63,991 nt of DNA from Parvibaculum sp049651025 (GTDB lineage Bacteria; Pseudomonadota; Alphaproteobacteria; Parvibaculales; Parvibaculaceae): positions 1-63,991 of the forward strand of contig NZ_JBASBH010000101.1 in assembly GCF_049651025.1 (NCBI RefSeq), in the 5' to 3' direction. A program made the translations under genes and the position numbers. Below the pieces are notes generated by a model that saw only the letters and a list, made by a program, of their open reading frames with translations, had not been told where the DNA came from and did not search any database. This document shows, piece by piece, positions 18,436-28,098 of this stretch (positions within the stretch are counted from its first letter, which is position 1; each line of letters starts with the position of its first letter).

Positions 18436-19740
18436 TCAGGGCTGGGTGGTGGCCTGGCTCATCTGGGCCACAAAGGTGCGGAACTTGACGAGCGAGCTGC
18501 CGTCGAGGTTCACCTGCAGCATGATGTCGGGACGCAGCGGATCGACCTGCTGATTGTCCACGAGCACTTCGTAATAGAGGTGGTTGCCGGTCGAGAGGCC
18601 GGAGCGGCCCACATAGGCGATGACCTGGCCCTTCTTCACTTTCGAGCCTGCATGCAGACCCTTGGCGAAGCCGGACATGTGGCCATAGGTCGTGGCCACG
18701 CGCTCATTATGAACGATTTTCAGGAAACGACCGTAGTTTCCGCGCCAGCCGATCGTCTCGATGACGCCATCTTCGGCGGCATAGATCGGCGTGCCTTTGG
18801 GCGCGGCAAAATCGACGCCCTTGTGAAATTTGCGAACCTTGAGGACCGGGTGCACGCGCCAGCCCCAGGGCGACGTCATGCGCGCGTCAACGACGGGTGC
18901 GCCGAGCTTGAGCGGCGCAACGCCACGTCCGCTTTCTTCCATGAAGGCAACCGTGCCGTCATTCGTCTCGTAGCGATAAACGCGATGCTGTTCGCCAAAG
19001 ATCGACAGCTCGGCATAGCGCATGACGTGGGATGTGTCCGACTTCGACTTCGCGGTTTCGTAGACGACCGTGAAATTGGTGCCGTTGGACAGTTTGGACG
19101 GAACGTCGGGATCATAGGTGAAGGCCGCGACGACGTCTTCGGCGACGCTTGTCGGCACGTTTGCTGCAACGAGGTCGGCCATCAGGCCGTGCTTCACCTT
19201 GCCGTTGCGCGTCGTCACGCCGATCGAGACGTTCTCGTTACGCACGATGTTCTTGCCGAGGCGATGGAAGGCGCCATCCGCGCCCGCAACAATCGTGAGA
19301 TCCTGATTGCGGGCCGTGCGCAGATGCAGCGCGACGAGCATTGCCGGTCTTGCGGTGTCCGTGCTCGCGCGCATCGAAAATTCGACTTCGTCGCCGGCTT
19401 TCAGTTTCGATACGTCGAAAAGATCGGCGATCGCTTTCAGTGCGGCAGCGCGCTGATTGGCGGCCACGCCTTCACGGGTCAGGAGGCGATCAAGCGTATC
19501 GTTCGTTTGAAGTTTGACTGTCCGGCTCGCGACAACATCGGAATGCACGGACGAGGAATTGAGCATCGCGGCGCTGACATCGTCCTGCCCGCCTGACGGG
19601 AGATTGGCCGACGGAATACTCAGTGTGCCAAGCGTATTTGCATGGCCGGATGACGGATTGATCAGAAGCGCAGCGGAAAAACAGAACGTGGCGCCGATAA
19701 GCGGCAACAGGTCGAGTTTATTCTTTTGCTGCTGTTTCAT
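18436..19740 (-). CDS. M23-family murein endopeptidase
   Basis: A protein of about 434 residues: a short cytosolic N-terminus, one membrane span or signal (LLPLIGATFCFSAALLI), a central region with OapA/LysM-like features (VKLQTNDTLDRLLTREGV) and a C-terminal LytM/peptidase M23 domain. Metal and catalytic motifs are visible: HKGVD, YGHMSG and NHLYYEV. It cuts peptidoglycan cross-links in the periplasm. ATG 19740 is preferred over a GTG six bases upstream. It is inserted between tmk and holB, which are usually adjacent. Confidence 0.9.
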   Translation of the reverse strand: MKQQQKNKLDLLPLIGATFCFSAALLINPSSGHANTLGTLSIPSANLPSGGQDDVSAAMLNSSSVHSDVVASRTVKLQTNDTLDRLLTREGVAANQRAAALKAIADLFDVSKLKAGDEVEFSMRASTDTARPAMLVALHLRTARNQDLTIVAGADGAFHRLGKNIVRNENVSIGVTTRNGKVKHGLMADLVAANVPTSVAEDVVAAFTYDPDVPSKLSNGTNFTVVYETAKSKSDTSHVMRYAELSIFGEQHRVYRYETNDGTVAFMEESGRGVAPLKLGAPVVDARMTSPWGWRVHPVLKVRKFHKGVDFAAPKGTPIYAAEDGVIETIGWRGNYGRFLKIVHNERVATTYGHMSGFAKGLHAGSKVKKGQVIAYVGRSGLSTGNHLYYEVLVDNQQVDPLRPDIMLQVNLDGSSLVKFRTFVAQMSQATTQP

Positions 19741-19856
19741 GCCCACCGATTCCGATCTTGGAGCGTCCCCCCCGAAGATCGGGTCGCTTCTGGTCAGCTT
19801 CTATAGTCGAAGGGCCGGTTCGTGGTCAAACAGGAATTTACCAGTCAGATCAATGA

Positions 19857-20483
19857 CTAGGTAGGTAAACGCGATGTCACACTGTGCCATATTTGTCGTG
19901 CAACTTCGTCCGCAGTCTGTGTGGCGTCAATGATGACGCAGCGTTCGGGGGCCGAATTCGCTATGGCCAGAAACGATTTCCGTAATGTCTCGTGGAACTT
20001 GGTTCCCATTCGCTCATAGCGATTTTCACCGCCTCGCTGATCGGCGCGCGCAAGGCCTGTCGCGACAGGCAGATCGAGCACGAGTGTGAGCGAGGGCATA
20101 TCGCCTCTGATCACCATTTTGCTCAATGCGGTAATGATTTCGGTATCCAGCCCCTGCGCCGCGCCTTGATAGGCAAAGGTCGAATCAATGAAGCGGTCGC
20201 AAATGACCCACTCTCCGCGCGCCAGTGCGGGGCGGATTGTGTGTGTCAGATGATCTTCGCGTGCAGCGAAATGCAGCAGAGTCTCGGCCAGCGGCGTCCA
20301 GCGCGAGGTTTCGCCGTTGACGAGAAGCGTGCGGATCGATTCCGCGCCCGGCGAGCCGCCGGGTTCGCGCGTCAATGTCACACGATGGCCCAGTTCGATC
20401 AGGCGGGACGCCAGGGCGCGGGCCTGCGTCGACTTGCCCGCGCCCTCGCCGCCTTCAAGCGTGATGAATCGCGGCCTGCTCAA
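19857..20483 (-). CDS. tmk: Thymidylate kinase
   Basis: A 208-residue dTMP kinase that makes dTDP. P-loop GGEGAGKS at residues 11-18, DR motif (CDRFIDSTFAYQGAAQG) and a lid region (DQRGGENRYERM). The start is TTG at 20483, one base after the dacA stop codon, so translation follows dacA directly. Its product feeds the DNA synthesis machinery encoded by holB in the same cluster. Confidence 0.95.
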   Translation of the reverse strand: MSRPRFITLEGGEGAGKSTQARALASRLIELGHRVTLTREPGGSPGAESIRTLLVNGETSRWTPLAETLLHFAAREDHLTHTIRPALARGEWVICDRFIDSTFAYQGAAQGLDTEIITALSKMVIRGDMPSLTLVLDLPVATGLARADQRGGENRYERMGTKFHETLRKSFLAIANSAPERCVIIDATQTADEVARQIWHSVTSRLPT

Positions 20484-20484
20484 C

Positions 20485-21651
20485 TCAGCTGCCGAAGGCC
20501 ATGTGACGAAGCGCGCTCATGCCGCGACCGAAGATGCCGAGCCGCTCGACATTCGCGCTCGCTACGAGCGGAATTTCTTGCACGGGCTTGTCCGGCGCCG
20601 TGACGCGCAGGGTGCCGATGCGCTGTCCTACGGCGATGGGCGCCGAGATCGGTGCGGAATAATTGACCGACACCTGCATGGCCTTGCGCTGGTCGGGGGT
20701 CATGATGAGCGAGACGTCGTTTGCAGCGACAAGCGGCACTTGCGAATAGTCGCCCTGCCAGACAGGCGCATTGTCGATGACGGCGCCTGCCGCAAAGAGC
20801 TTGTACTGCTTGAACGAACGGAAGCCCCAGTCGAGAACGCGCACGCTTTCTTCCGCACGCGCCTTTTCGCTCGTCATGCCGTTAAGGACGAGGATCAGGC
20901 GCTGGTCGCCGCGCTTTGCCGAGACCACGAGGCCATAGCCCGATGCCTGCGTGTGGCCGGTCTTCAGGCCGTCAACAGTCGGATCGAGAAACAGCGCCGG
21001 GTTGCGGTTGTGTTGCGTGATGCCGTTCCAGGTGAACTGCTTCTCGCTGAAGTAATGATAATATTCCGGGAAGTCGTGGATGATGTGCTGTGCGAGGCGC
21101 GCGAGATCGTGGGCCGTCATCATCTGGTTCGGATCGGGCCAGCCGGTCGAATTGGCGAAAACCGAATTGGTGAGGCCAAGCTCCTTGCCGCGCTCGGTCA
21201 TTGCCGATGCAAATTCAGCCTCGGAGCCTTTCAGCGCTTCGGCGACCGCGATGCAAGCATCGTTGCCGGACTGCACGATGATGCCCTGGATCAGGACCTC
21301 GACGGGAATGCGCGTGCCGACCTGCGCAAACATGGTCGATGAGCCGGAGGTCGTGCCGCCTGCGCGCCATGCATATTCGCTGATCGGAAATTCGTCGGTG
21401 AGCTTCACCGTGCCGGCCTTCAGCGCGTCAAAGAGCATCGAGAGCGTCATGAGCTTGCTCATGCTGGCGGGATGCATCTGGACGTCGCCGTCCTTTTCCC
21501 ACAGCACGGCGCCCGTTGCCGCATCCATCAGCACGGCATATTGCGCGGTGGTGTCGAAGGCGCTGGCAGGCTGCGCCGTCAATCCGACGAACAAGAAAGC
21601 GGCGGCCGCGAAGGTCCTGATGGAGGTCACGATCGGCTTCAATCTCGTCAT
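20485..21651 (-). CDS. dacA: D-alanyl-D-alanine carboxypeptidase (DacA/PBP5 type)
   Basis: A penicillin-binding protein of about 388 residues that trims pentapeptide stems. It has a signal peptide (TFAAAAFLFVGLTAQPASA), the active-site SxxK (ASMSKLM), SxN (QSGND) and KTG (LKTGHTQ) motifs, and a C-terminal PBP5 beta domain with a terminal amphipathic helix (LGIFGRGMSALRHMAF) for membrane contact. ATG 21651 is chosen; a GTG nine bases upstream is possible. It lies in the cell-wall part of the cluster with rlpA upstream. Confidence 0.95.
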   Translation of the reverse strand: MTRLKPIVTSIRTFAAAAFLFVGLTAQPASAFDTTAQYAVLMDAATGAVLWEKDGDVQMHPASMSKLMTLSMLFDALKAGTVKLTDEFPISEYAWRAGGTTSGSSTMFAQVGTRIPVEVLIQGIIVQSGNDACIAVAEALKGSEAEFASAMTERGKELGLTNSVFANSTGWPDPNQMMTAHDLARLAQHIIHDFPEYYHYFSEKQFTWNGITQHNRNPALFLDPTVDGLKTGHTQASGYGLVVSAKRGDQRLILVLNGMTSEKARAEESVRVLDWGFRSFKQYKLFAAGAVIDNAPVWQGDYSQVPLVAANDVSLIMTPDQRKAMQVSVNYSAPISAPIAVGQRIGTLRVTAPDKPVQEIPLVASANVERLGIFGRGMSALRHMAFGS

Positions 21652-21728
21652 TTCGGGCACTTTCTTTATCGTCGGGGGAATTGAGAAAATTCGTTTGCGG
21701 GCGTCTGGTAGTCTACCCGGCGCTTGTC

Positions 21729-22754
21729 TTACTCGACAACAATACGAGCGCCTGCATGACCGTTTTGCGTCAGCGTCTTCATCGAGGCGTCTGCGGTCGA
21801 TACATCGGACAGCGGCCCGACGCGCACGCGATAATATTTCACACCATCGACCATGGTCGGCGATACCTGAACATTCTGCACGCCTTGCGACAGCATTTTC
21901 TGACGCACGCTCTCCGCATTCGTGAAATTGCGGAATGATCCAGCCTGCACAAAGATGCTGGTGCGCGGCGGCACGGGAACCTGCTCGACGGTGCCATCGG
22001 GCTCCGGCGGCTGCAGGCCTGCATCTTCGACGGGGCGCATCGTCGAGGGAGTGGTGGGCGCGGGAAGCGAGGCGACCGCATTTGCGGGCGCGGTCTTCAC
22101 ACCGGGCGGCGGGGCCAGCGTCGTTGCCACGACAGACGTCGTCTTGGCGACGTTGATCGAGCGCTTCTCGCTCTCGTCCATGACAGGCTTGGGAGCCGTG
22201 AAACTATCCTGACCGGCGATCTGCGTTGTCGAGGTGCCGGGGATGCCGGGTAGCGGCGCGCGGCCGACGAACTGGACGCGCACACGTGCCGTACCCTGAC
22301 GATCATAGCCGAGAAGTTCTGCTGCCTTGCGCGACAGGTCGATTTCGCGTCCGTTGACGAAGGGGCCGCGATCATTGACGCGCACGACGACCGAGCGACC
22401 GTTTTCGAGATTGGTCACGCGCACCAGAACCGGCATGGGCAGCGTCGGATGGGCGGCTGTCAGTTGTTCCTGATCGAAGAATTCGCCATTGGCGGTGCGC
22501 TTGCCGTGAAACTGCGGCCCGTACCACGAGCCGATGCCCGTGGCGTCATAGCGCTCATCTTCTTTGGGGTAATACCAGACGCCGGCGATCTGATAGGGCT
22601 TGCCGACCTTGTAATAGCCGCCCTCGCCTGTCGGCACAGAGGGCTTCTCTTTGGTGGTGCTGCAGCCCGCAAGAAACAGGGGCACCATAATCAAGGCGAG
22701 CGCGCCGTGCAGCGGCCTAAACGACCATCCAGACAGGCTTTTCGCAACGCTCAT
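21729..22754 (-). CDS. rlpA: RlpA-family septal lytic transglycosylase, lipoprotein with SPOR domain
   Basis: A 341-residue outer-membrane lipoprotein. Lipobox LAGC in the N-terminal signal, a double-psi beta-barrel (GIGSWYGPQFHGKRTANGEF … VVVRVNDRGPFVNGREIDLS) and a C-terminal SPOR domain (TSIFVQAGSFRNFTNAESVR … VKYYRVRVGPL) that binds denuded glycan at the septum. A Pro/Ala/Thr-rich linker joins them. AGGGG lies upstream of the ATG. First gene of the minus-strand cluster; the 226 bp to the divergent MmgE gene should hold its promoter. Confidence 0.94.
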   Translation of the reverse strand: MSVAKSLSGWSFRPLHGALALIMVPLFLAGCSTTKEKPSVPTGEGGYYKVGKPYQIAGVWYYPKEDERYDATGIGSWYGPQFHGKRTANGEFFDQEQLTAAHPTLPMPVLVRVTNLENGRSVVVRVNDRGPFVNGREIDLSRKAAELLGYDRQGTARVRVQFVGRAPLPGIPGTSTTQIAGQDSFTAPKPVMDESEKRSINVAKTTSVVATTLAPPPGVKTAPANAVASLPAPTTPSTMRPVEDAGLQPPEPDGTVEQVPVPPRTSIFVQAGSFRNFTNAESVRQKMLSQGVQNVQVSPTMVDGVKYYRVRVGPLSDVSTADASMKTLTQNGHAGARIVVE

Positions 22755-22980
22755 TCAGATACCCCTAGTTTCGCGCGATCGCTCGTCGATGCAGATCACA
22801 GGTGACACAATCGGAGTTTCCCGATTATCGGTGAGCGACTCAATAGGCGCGAACGCGTGGAAAACCTTATAGTCAGCAGATAGTTGGGCGGCAAGCCGCG
22901 CTCCCGAGACTATCTGCCCGAAAGCTTCCCTTTAGCCTCGTGCCGCGCTAACGATTGGCCTCAGCCGCGGGGAGAAGATC

Positions 22981-24339
22981 ATGAGCGTCCAGAGTGCAGA
23001 GCAGGTCCGGAACACGTCGAAAACTGTCGCCGATGCGTCGCTGACAGAGGGGCTGGTAAAGCTGATCCGGGGCAAGCCCATCGCTCAGGCCGACCTCGAT
23101 GCGGCGGCCATGTTCACGCTGGACGCCATTGCCAATATTCTCGCCGGGCGCAATTCCGAGCCGGGCAAGGTGATGCTCAACTGGGCGCGGTCGAAGGGCG
23201 CTTCCAATGTCGCCCCCGATGCCGACCGCATGGCCTTCCTGATGGGCGGCCTTTGTCACATCCTCGAAACCGACGATCTGCACCGGGAATCCGTGGTTCA
23301 TCCCGGCTGCGTGGTCGTTCCGGCGGCCTGGGCGCTTGGTGAGGAGCGATATGTTTCGGGCCGCGCCCTGCTTCAGTCCGTCTTGCACGGCTTTGAGGCG
23401 ACAACCCGCGTGGGCATGGCGGTTGGCGCCGCCCATTACCGCATCTGGCACAATACGGCGACCTGCGGCCCCTATGGCTCTGCAATGGCCGCCGCTGCCC
23501 TGCTCGGCCTCACCGACGAGCAGACGGTCGATGCGCTTGGCAATGCGGGCAGCCAGTCCGCCGGTCTCTGGCAGTTTCTGGAGACGGGCGCGATGACGAA
23601 GCATCTCCATGCGGGCCATGCGGCCGAGGCCGGGCTCAAGGCGGCCGAGCTTGCCGCCTTCGGCTTCAGCGGCCCTCCGCGCATCCTTGAAGGGGAAAAG
23701 GGCTTCTTCCGCGCCGCCTGCCCCGATGCCGTGCCGTCTGCGGTTCTGGCCGATCCCGACGCGCCCTGGCAGCTTCTGCGCACTTCCATCAAGCCCTGGC
23801 CGTCCTGCCGCCATACCCATCCGGCCATTGATGCGGCTGAAGAGTTGCGGGTAAGGCTCGGCGCGTGCGGGGAGGATGCGATCCGGACCATTGAAGTCGG
23901 CACCTATCAGGCCGCGCTCGATGTTTGCGACCGCCCGGTCGCGACCAGCGATTATGAGGCGAAGTTTTCGCTTCAGCATGCGGTGGCGGCTGCCCTTCTC
24001 TATCCGAAGGTCGATTTTGCAGCCTTCGGTGCCGAGGCACGGACGCGCTGCGCCGCCCTCGCGCTTCGCGTTCGCATTGCAGCCGAAGAGCCTTACCGGT
24101 CCACCTATCCCCGCGCCTGGGGCTCTCAGGTTCGGGTCATGCTCGCCGACGGAACGGAGCTGGCCGCAGCGCGCACAAATGCGAAGGGCGACCCTGAGGC
24201 TCCCCTTTCATCGGACGACATGGTCGCCAAGGCCCGCATGCTGCTGGTGCATGGCGGTGTCCGCGAGCCTGAGCGCATCATTGACGGCGTTCTTAGGCTC
24301 GCGGCCAATGGCGCCCTGCCCGAGCTTTCGTTGCTGTAA
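22981..24339 (+). CDS. MmgE/PrpD-family protein
   Basis: A 452-residue protein of the 2-methylcitrate dehydratase superfamily (GRNSEPGKVMLNWARSKGAS, HRESVVHPGCVVVPAAWALG, HAGHAAEAGLKAAELAAFGF, KPWPSCRHTHPAIDAAEEL). Members dehydrate or isomerise small tricarboxylates and related acids, but only some are true PrpD. No prpB or prpC genes are near, so the substrate is open. GGGGAG lies upstream of the ATG. Single-gene unit. Confidence 0.88.
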   Translation: MSVQSAEQVRNTSKTVADASLTEGLVKLIRGKPIAQADLDAAAMFTLDAIANILAGRNSEPGKVMLNWARSKGASNVAPDADRMAFLMGGLCHILETDDLHRESVVHPGCVVVPAAWALGEERYVSGRALLQSVLHGFEATTRVGMAVGAAHYRIWHNTATCGPYGSAMAAAALLGLTDEQTVDALGNAGSQSAGLWQFLETGAMTKHLHAGHAAEAGLKAAELAAFGFSGPPRILEGEKGFFRAACPDAVPSAVLADPDAPWQLLRTSIKPWPSCRHTHPAIDAAEELRVRLGACGEDAIRTIEVGTYQAALDVCDRPVATSDYEAKFSLQHAVAAALLYPKVDFAAFGAEARTRCAALALRVRIAAEEPYRSTYPRAWGSQVRVMLADGTELAAARTNAKGDPEAPLSSDDMVAKARMLLVHGGVREPERIIDGVLRLAANGALPELSLL

Positions 24340-24345
24340 GGCCGC

Positions 24346-24693
24346 TCAGCCCGCCATTTTTTCGATGAGCGGACGGATTATGTTCAGGTAGGCCTGCCCC
24401 GCAAAACCGGCGGTAAAGGGCAACCAGATGCTGGCGGTCCGCCACAGCAGCCGAGGCTTTTTCCTGACCGGCGCGGGTTCAGCAGGTGAATGCATTGCCG
24501 GTGCGGCGTGATGGGCGGGCGCAGGCGCATGGCCCCCGCCATGAACCGCCGGAGCCGCCACCGAAATTGTCGTCTCTGCCGCATCGAGTTCATGCGACAT
24601 GCGACGTTCCCGCTGGAACAAAACGGCCATATACGCGCAGAGCACCGCAAGCAGGCTCAGCGGAATCCAAGTTGACGTGAGATCCGGCAACAC
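24346..24693 (-). CDS. Small membrane protein with a His/Ala/Pro-rich linker
   Basis: A 115-residue protein with an N-terminal membrane helix (IPLSLLAVLCAYMAVLF), a linker rich in His, Ala and Pro (HGGGHAPAPAHHAAPAMHSP) and a second hydrophobic helix (IWLPFTAGFAGQAYLNII). No family is recognised. The start is GTG 24693 with GGGGGGA just upstream. It converges with the MmgE/PrpD gene and is divergent from the MFS gene. The His-rich linker could bind metal, but nothing else supports this. Confidence 0.55.
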   Translation of the reverse strand: MLPDLTSTWIPLSLLAVLCAYMAVLFQRERRMSHELDAAETTISVAAPAVHGGGHAPAPAHHAAPAMHSPAEPAPVRKKPRLLWRTASIWLPFTAGFAGQAYLNIIRPLIEKMAG

Positions 24694-24953
24694 GACTATC
24701 CCCCCTGTTACTGTCGTCTAGGGCTTCCCCACCCTCTTTTGTGCCATTCTGGCAAGCATCGGCCTCGCTGGCAAAACAGTTTTGTCGTTAATTGGCTCGG
24801 GAAATTCACGGTCCTGCTTGCGGGGGTGGGCATCGGGGGTCTAGAAAGCGCACCCGCGCAAGACATCGGCCTTGGATTTCAAGCGATTAGGCCGATTTTG
24901 CGATATCCGCTGCCCTCCGATCCGGGCATGCCGATTTGTCAGGATGGCCAGGT

Positions 24954-26402
24954 ATGGCAGGTGCGGCGGTTTCCCAGCGCTTTCTCATTCCCCTGATTGT
25001 CGCCTGCGCGCTTTTCATGGAGAACCTGGATTCGACCGTCGTGTCGACCTCGCTGCCTGCGATTGCACAGTCGTTCGGCGAAAATCCGCTGCGCCTCAAT
25101 CTGGCCATCACCTCCTATTTGCTGGCGCTGGGCATATTCATTCCGCTGTCCGGCTGGATGGCGGACCGTTTCGGCGCGCGCAAGGTTTTCTGCTCGGCGA
25201 TTGTGGTCTTCACGCTCGGCTCCATCGCGTGCTCGGCAGTGTCGAACCTGCCGGAGTTCGTCCTCGCCCGCATCCTTCAAGGGGTGGGCGGCGCCATGAT
25301 GGTGCCCGTCGGCCGATTGGTCATCTTACGGACGATCCCCAAGCACGACCTTGTGAACGCCATGGCATGGCTCACCGTGCCAGCGCTCATCGGCCCCATG
25401 CTCGGGCCGCCGCTCGGCGGTTTCATTTCAACTTATGGAAGCTGGCGCTGGATATTTCTCATCAATATTCCAATCGGCATTCTGGGATTGGCGCTGGCGT
25501 ATAAATATATCGACAACATAAAAGAGGAACGCAGGGAGCACTTTGACTCGTTCGGGTTTGTGATTGTCAGTCTCGGCGTTGCGGCAACCATGTTCGGCTT
25601 TGAAAATGCCGGGCGCGGAATTTTGCCCAATTCGGTCGTGATCGCATTGCTCGTGATCGGCGTCGCGCTTCTCGGCCTTTATTATCGGCATACGCGCATA
25701 AATCCGGCGCCGATCATCGACCTGACATTGTTTCGGATTCCGACATTTCGTTCCAGCATCGTCGGTGGATTTATCTTCCGCATGGGTCTTGGCGCATTGC
25801 CGTTCCTCACGCCTCTCATGCTGCAGCTCGGATTCGGGCTGACGCCATTTGCTTCAGGCATGATTACGTTTGCCGGCGCCGCAGGGGCAATCACAATGAA
25901 AATTGCAGCCGCGCCAATTATCCGGCGCTTTGGCTATCGCAACATATTGATTGCAAACACGTTCATTTGCGCGGCGTTCATGGCGTCTTACGGCTTCTTC
26001 ACGCCCTCGACGTCGCACCTCTTCATCATCCTGACGCTTCTTGTCGGCGGCTTCTTCCGGTCGCTGCAATTCACGAGCCTCAATACAATCGCCTATGCGG
26101 ACATAGATAATCCGCGCATGAGCCGCGCCACGACGCTCTCAAGCGTTGCGCAGCAATTGTCGTTGAGTTTCGGCGTCGGCATTGGCGCGCTGGTCTTGCA
26201 TGTCACGCTCAGCCTGAGCGGCAGAGAGACACTGATCGCGAGCGATTTCAGCCCGGCCTATTTCTTTATTGCCTGCATCAGTTTTCTGTCGCTGTTTTTC
26301 TTCATTCCGCTGGCGTCGGATGCGGGCGACGCGGTGAGCGGGCGCATCCGCCCGGCAGATGCGCTCAAGAAAACTGCCGACGTGCCGCAAGTTGCGGACT
26401 GA
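24954..26402 (+). CDS. MFS efflux transporter, DHA2 (EmrB/QacA) type
   Basis: A protein of about 482 residues with roughly 14 hydrophobic helices. It has the DHA2 signature at the start (FMENLDSTVVSTSLPAIAQS), motif A (GWMADRFGARKVF) and a motif C-like stretch (TVPALIGPMLGPPLGG). A proton-driven drug or toxicant exporter of the inner membrane is likely; no membrane-fusion partner is adjacent. ATG 24954 is preferred; an ATG at 24936 would add six residues of unlikely sequence. It converges with the HWE kinase gene. Confidence 0.9.
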   Translation: MAGAAVSQRFLIPLIVACALFMENLDSTVVSTSLPAIAQSFGENPLRLNLAITSYLLALGIFIPLSGWMADRFGARKVFCSAIVVFTLGSIACSAVSNLPEFVLARILQGVGGAMMVPVGRLVILRTIPKHDLVNAMAWLTVPALIGPMLGPPLGGFISTYGSWRWIFLINIPIGILGLALAYKYIDNIKEERREHFDSFGFVIVSLGVAATMFGFENAGRGILPNSVVIALLVIGVALLGLYYRHTRINPAPIIDLTLFRIPTFRSSIVGGFIFRMGLGALPFLTPLMLQLGFGLTPFASGMITFAGAAGAITMKIAAAPIIRRFGYRNILIANTFICAAFMASYGFFTPSTSHLFIILTLLVGGFFRSLQFTSLNTIAYADIDNPRMSRATTLSSVAQQLSLSFGVGIGALVLHVTLSLSGRETLIASDFSPAYFFIACISFLSLFFFIPLASDAGDAVSGRIRPADALKKTADVPQVAD

Positions 26403-26405
26403 GAT

Positions 26406-27851
26406 TCAGTAACTCGCAGACGCTGGGGGAATTCGGAGCGTGACCTGATAGCCGGGGTTGAGATTCTCAACTTCGAGCTGGCCGCGCAATTGTCTCGCGA
26501 GGCCGGGGATCAACCTTGAGCCCAGACCTTTTCCGCTCGAGGCCGTATCAAAGCCGACGCCCTTGTCCGCGACGAGCAGGCGGATATAGCCGTCGCTTTC
26601 GCCGCGCAGTTCCAGACGCACAGGTCCCCCGCCATCGGGATAGGCGTGCTTCACAGCATTGGTGACAAGTTCATTGACGATGAGCGCGATGGGCACGGCA
26701 AGCTCGATCGGCAGTTCGAGCGGGTCGGCTTCGATATCGATCCAGCAATCTCCAGCACCGCCATTGGTCGATGTGGTGATGTCGGAACATAGGCGGCGCA
26801 GATATTTGTCTATCTCGACCGTTGTGACGTTCTCGCTTTGATAGAGCCGCTCATGCACGCCCATGATCGCGGCGATCCGCAGCCCCGCGGATAAAAGATG
26901 CTCGCGCACCGTTTCGTTTCGCGCGTCGTTGGCCTGCAGGTTCAAAATGCTGATGACGAGCTGAAGGCTGTTCTTGACGCGATGATTGACCTCTCGAAAC
27001 AGAAGATCCTTCTGCCGCAACCATACTTCGCGTTCGGCCAGCGCGGCCTCAAGCGCCTGTTCGCGTTCGCGCTCGATCGTTGCGTCCAGTGCGACGCCGA
27101 TGAGGCGCGCGGTGCGACCCGGGCGGTCCTGCATGATTTCACCGCGAGAAATGATCCAGCGAATGGAGCCGTCTGGCAGGATGACGCGAAAGTCGAAACG
27201 CGCGCCGTTGAGCTCGGGATGGCTGAAAATGCTGCGTAAATGCGTGCGCGCGGCCTCGAGATCGTCCGGGTGGATACGGTTGAGGAGGGCTGCCGCATAG
27301 GGGCCTGCTTCACCGGGGGCAAATCCGAACAGTTCGTCGATGAAAGCGCTGCGCTCGAAAAGATCGCTTTCCGGCTCATATTCCCATGAGCCGATATCGG
27401 CGGTGCGCGTCGCAAGGCGCAGGCGGGTGTCGTTCTCGCGCTGCCGTCTTATCGATTCGGTGGCGTCCTGGACCCTGTGGATGATGTAGCGGATCTGGCC
27501 GTCGGAACCGAGCGCAGGTGTATTGACAAGGCGCCCATGGCGCTCTTCTGCGATATCGGGGTGATTGGGGTCGGACACGAGATAAGGCTGGACCGGCAAC
27601 ACATCCAGGCTGCCCGTCGCCAGCACCTTTTCGAGCGAGGCGCGCAGATTGCGAATGTTTTCCGCAAGGGGGTGTTGTTCGTCTGTCGGCAGCAGGTCGA
27701 AAAGGCGTTTTCCGATGACGTCTTCGCGACGGCCATGGGTTACCTGAAGCTGAATATCGCTTGCGGCCAGGACAGTGAAGTCGCTGTCCGCGCTCAACAA
27801 GAGATAGGCATCCGGCAGCGCATTAAAGACGGTGCTGAAGTCAATCGGCAT
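26406..27851 (-). CDS. PAS-PAS sensor histidine kinase, HWE/HisKA_2 type
   Basis: A 481-residue soluble kinase with no membrane span. PAS domain 1 spans about residues 8-125 with a PAC end, PAS domain 2 about 140-260 (SWEYEPESDLFERSAFIDEL), then HisKA_2 with His290 (LFREVNHRVKNSLQLVISIL) and an HATPase domain with N box NELVTNAVKHAY (393-404) and G1 DKGVGFD (429-435). Such kinases often act in the general stress response through PhyR-like proteins, or respond to light or redox; there is no Cys for flavin adduct formation visible in the PAS domains. No response regulator is adjacent, so it is an orphan. Confidence 0.9.
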   Translation of the reverse strand: MPIDFSTVFNALPDAYLLLSADSDFTVLAASDIQLQVTHGRREDVIGKRLFDLLPTDEQHPLAENIRNLRASLEKVLATGSLDVLPVQPYLVSDPNHPDIAEERHGRLVNTPALGSDGQIRYIIHRVQDATESIRRQRENDTRLRLATRTADIGSWEYEPESDLFERSAFIDELFGFAPGEAGPYAAALLNRIHPDDLEAARTHLRSIFSHPELNGARFDFRVILPDGSIRWIISRGEIMQDRPGRTARLIGVALDATIEREREQALEAALAEREVWLRQKDLLFREVNHRVKNSLQLVISILNLQANDARNETVREHLLSAGLRIAAIMGVHERLYQSENVTTVEIDKYLRRLCSDITTSTNGGAGDCWIDIEADPLELPIELAVPIALIVNELVTNAVKHAYPDGGGPVRLELRGESDGYIRLLVADKGVGFDTASSGKGLGSRLIPGLARQLRGQLEVENLNPGYQVTLRIPPASASY

Positions 27852-27969
27852 GGACCAGGCTCTTCATCCGATGGCACTGGAAAAACGATAACATGCCGCG
27901 ACGAGTTAGGCTTCCTGTGCAGTTGGTGACTTGAGTCGATCGCCGGAAGCATGTAGCCATTAGCCCGAC

Positions 27970-28059
27970 GGAGGGGTGGCCGAGTGGTTTAAGGCACCGG
28001 TCTTGAAAACCGGCGTGCCCTCGCGGGTACCGTGGGTTCGAATCCCACCCCCTCCGCCA
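27970..28059 (+). tRNA. tRNA-Ser (anticodon UGA)
   Basis: A 90-nt tRNA with long variable arm. Acceptor stem GGAGGGG pairs with CCCCTCC near the 3' end; anticodon loop CTTGAAA gives anticodon TGA; T-arm GTGGGTTCGAATCCCAC; encoded 3' GCCA. All arms close. No integrase or direct repeat was seen beside it. Confidence 0.95.
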
Positions 28060-28098
28060 ACCTGTCGTTGCGAGAGCGGCTGATCGGCAGTTGGGCTT

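Noticed and set aside
18580..19596. Long plus-strand frame opposite the M23 gene
   Set aside because: Same reason; the M23 motifs and the cluster direction support the minus strand.
27970..28059. tRNA-Ser as an integration site
   Set aside because: No integrase gene and no repeated tRNA 3' end were seen in the flanks.
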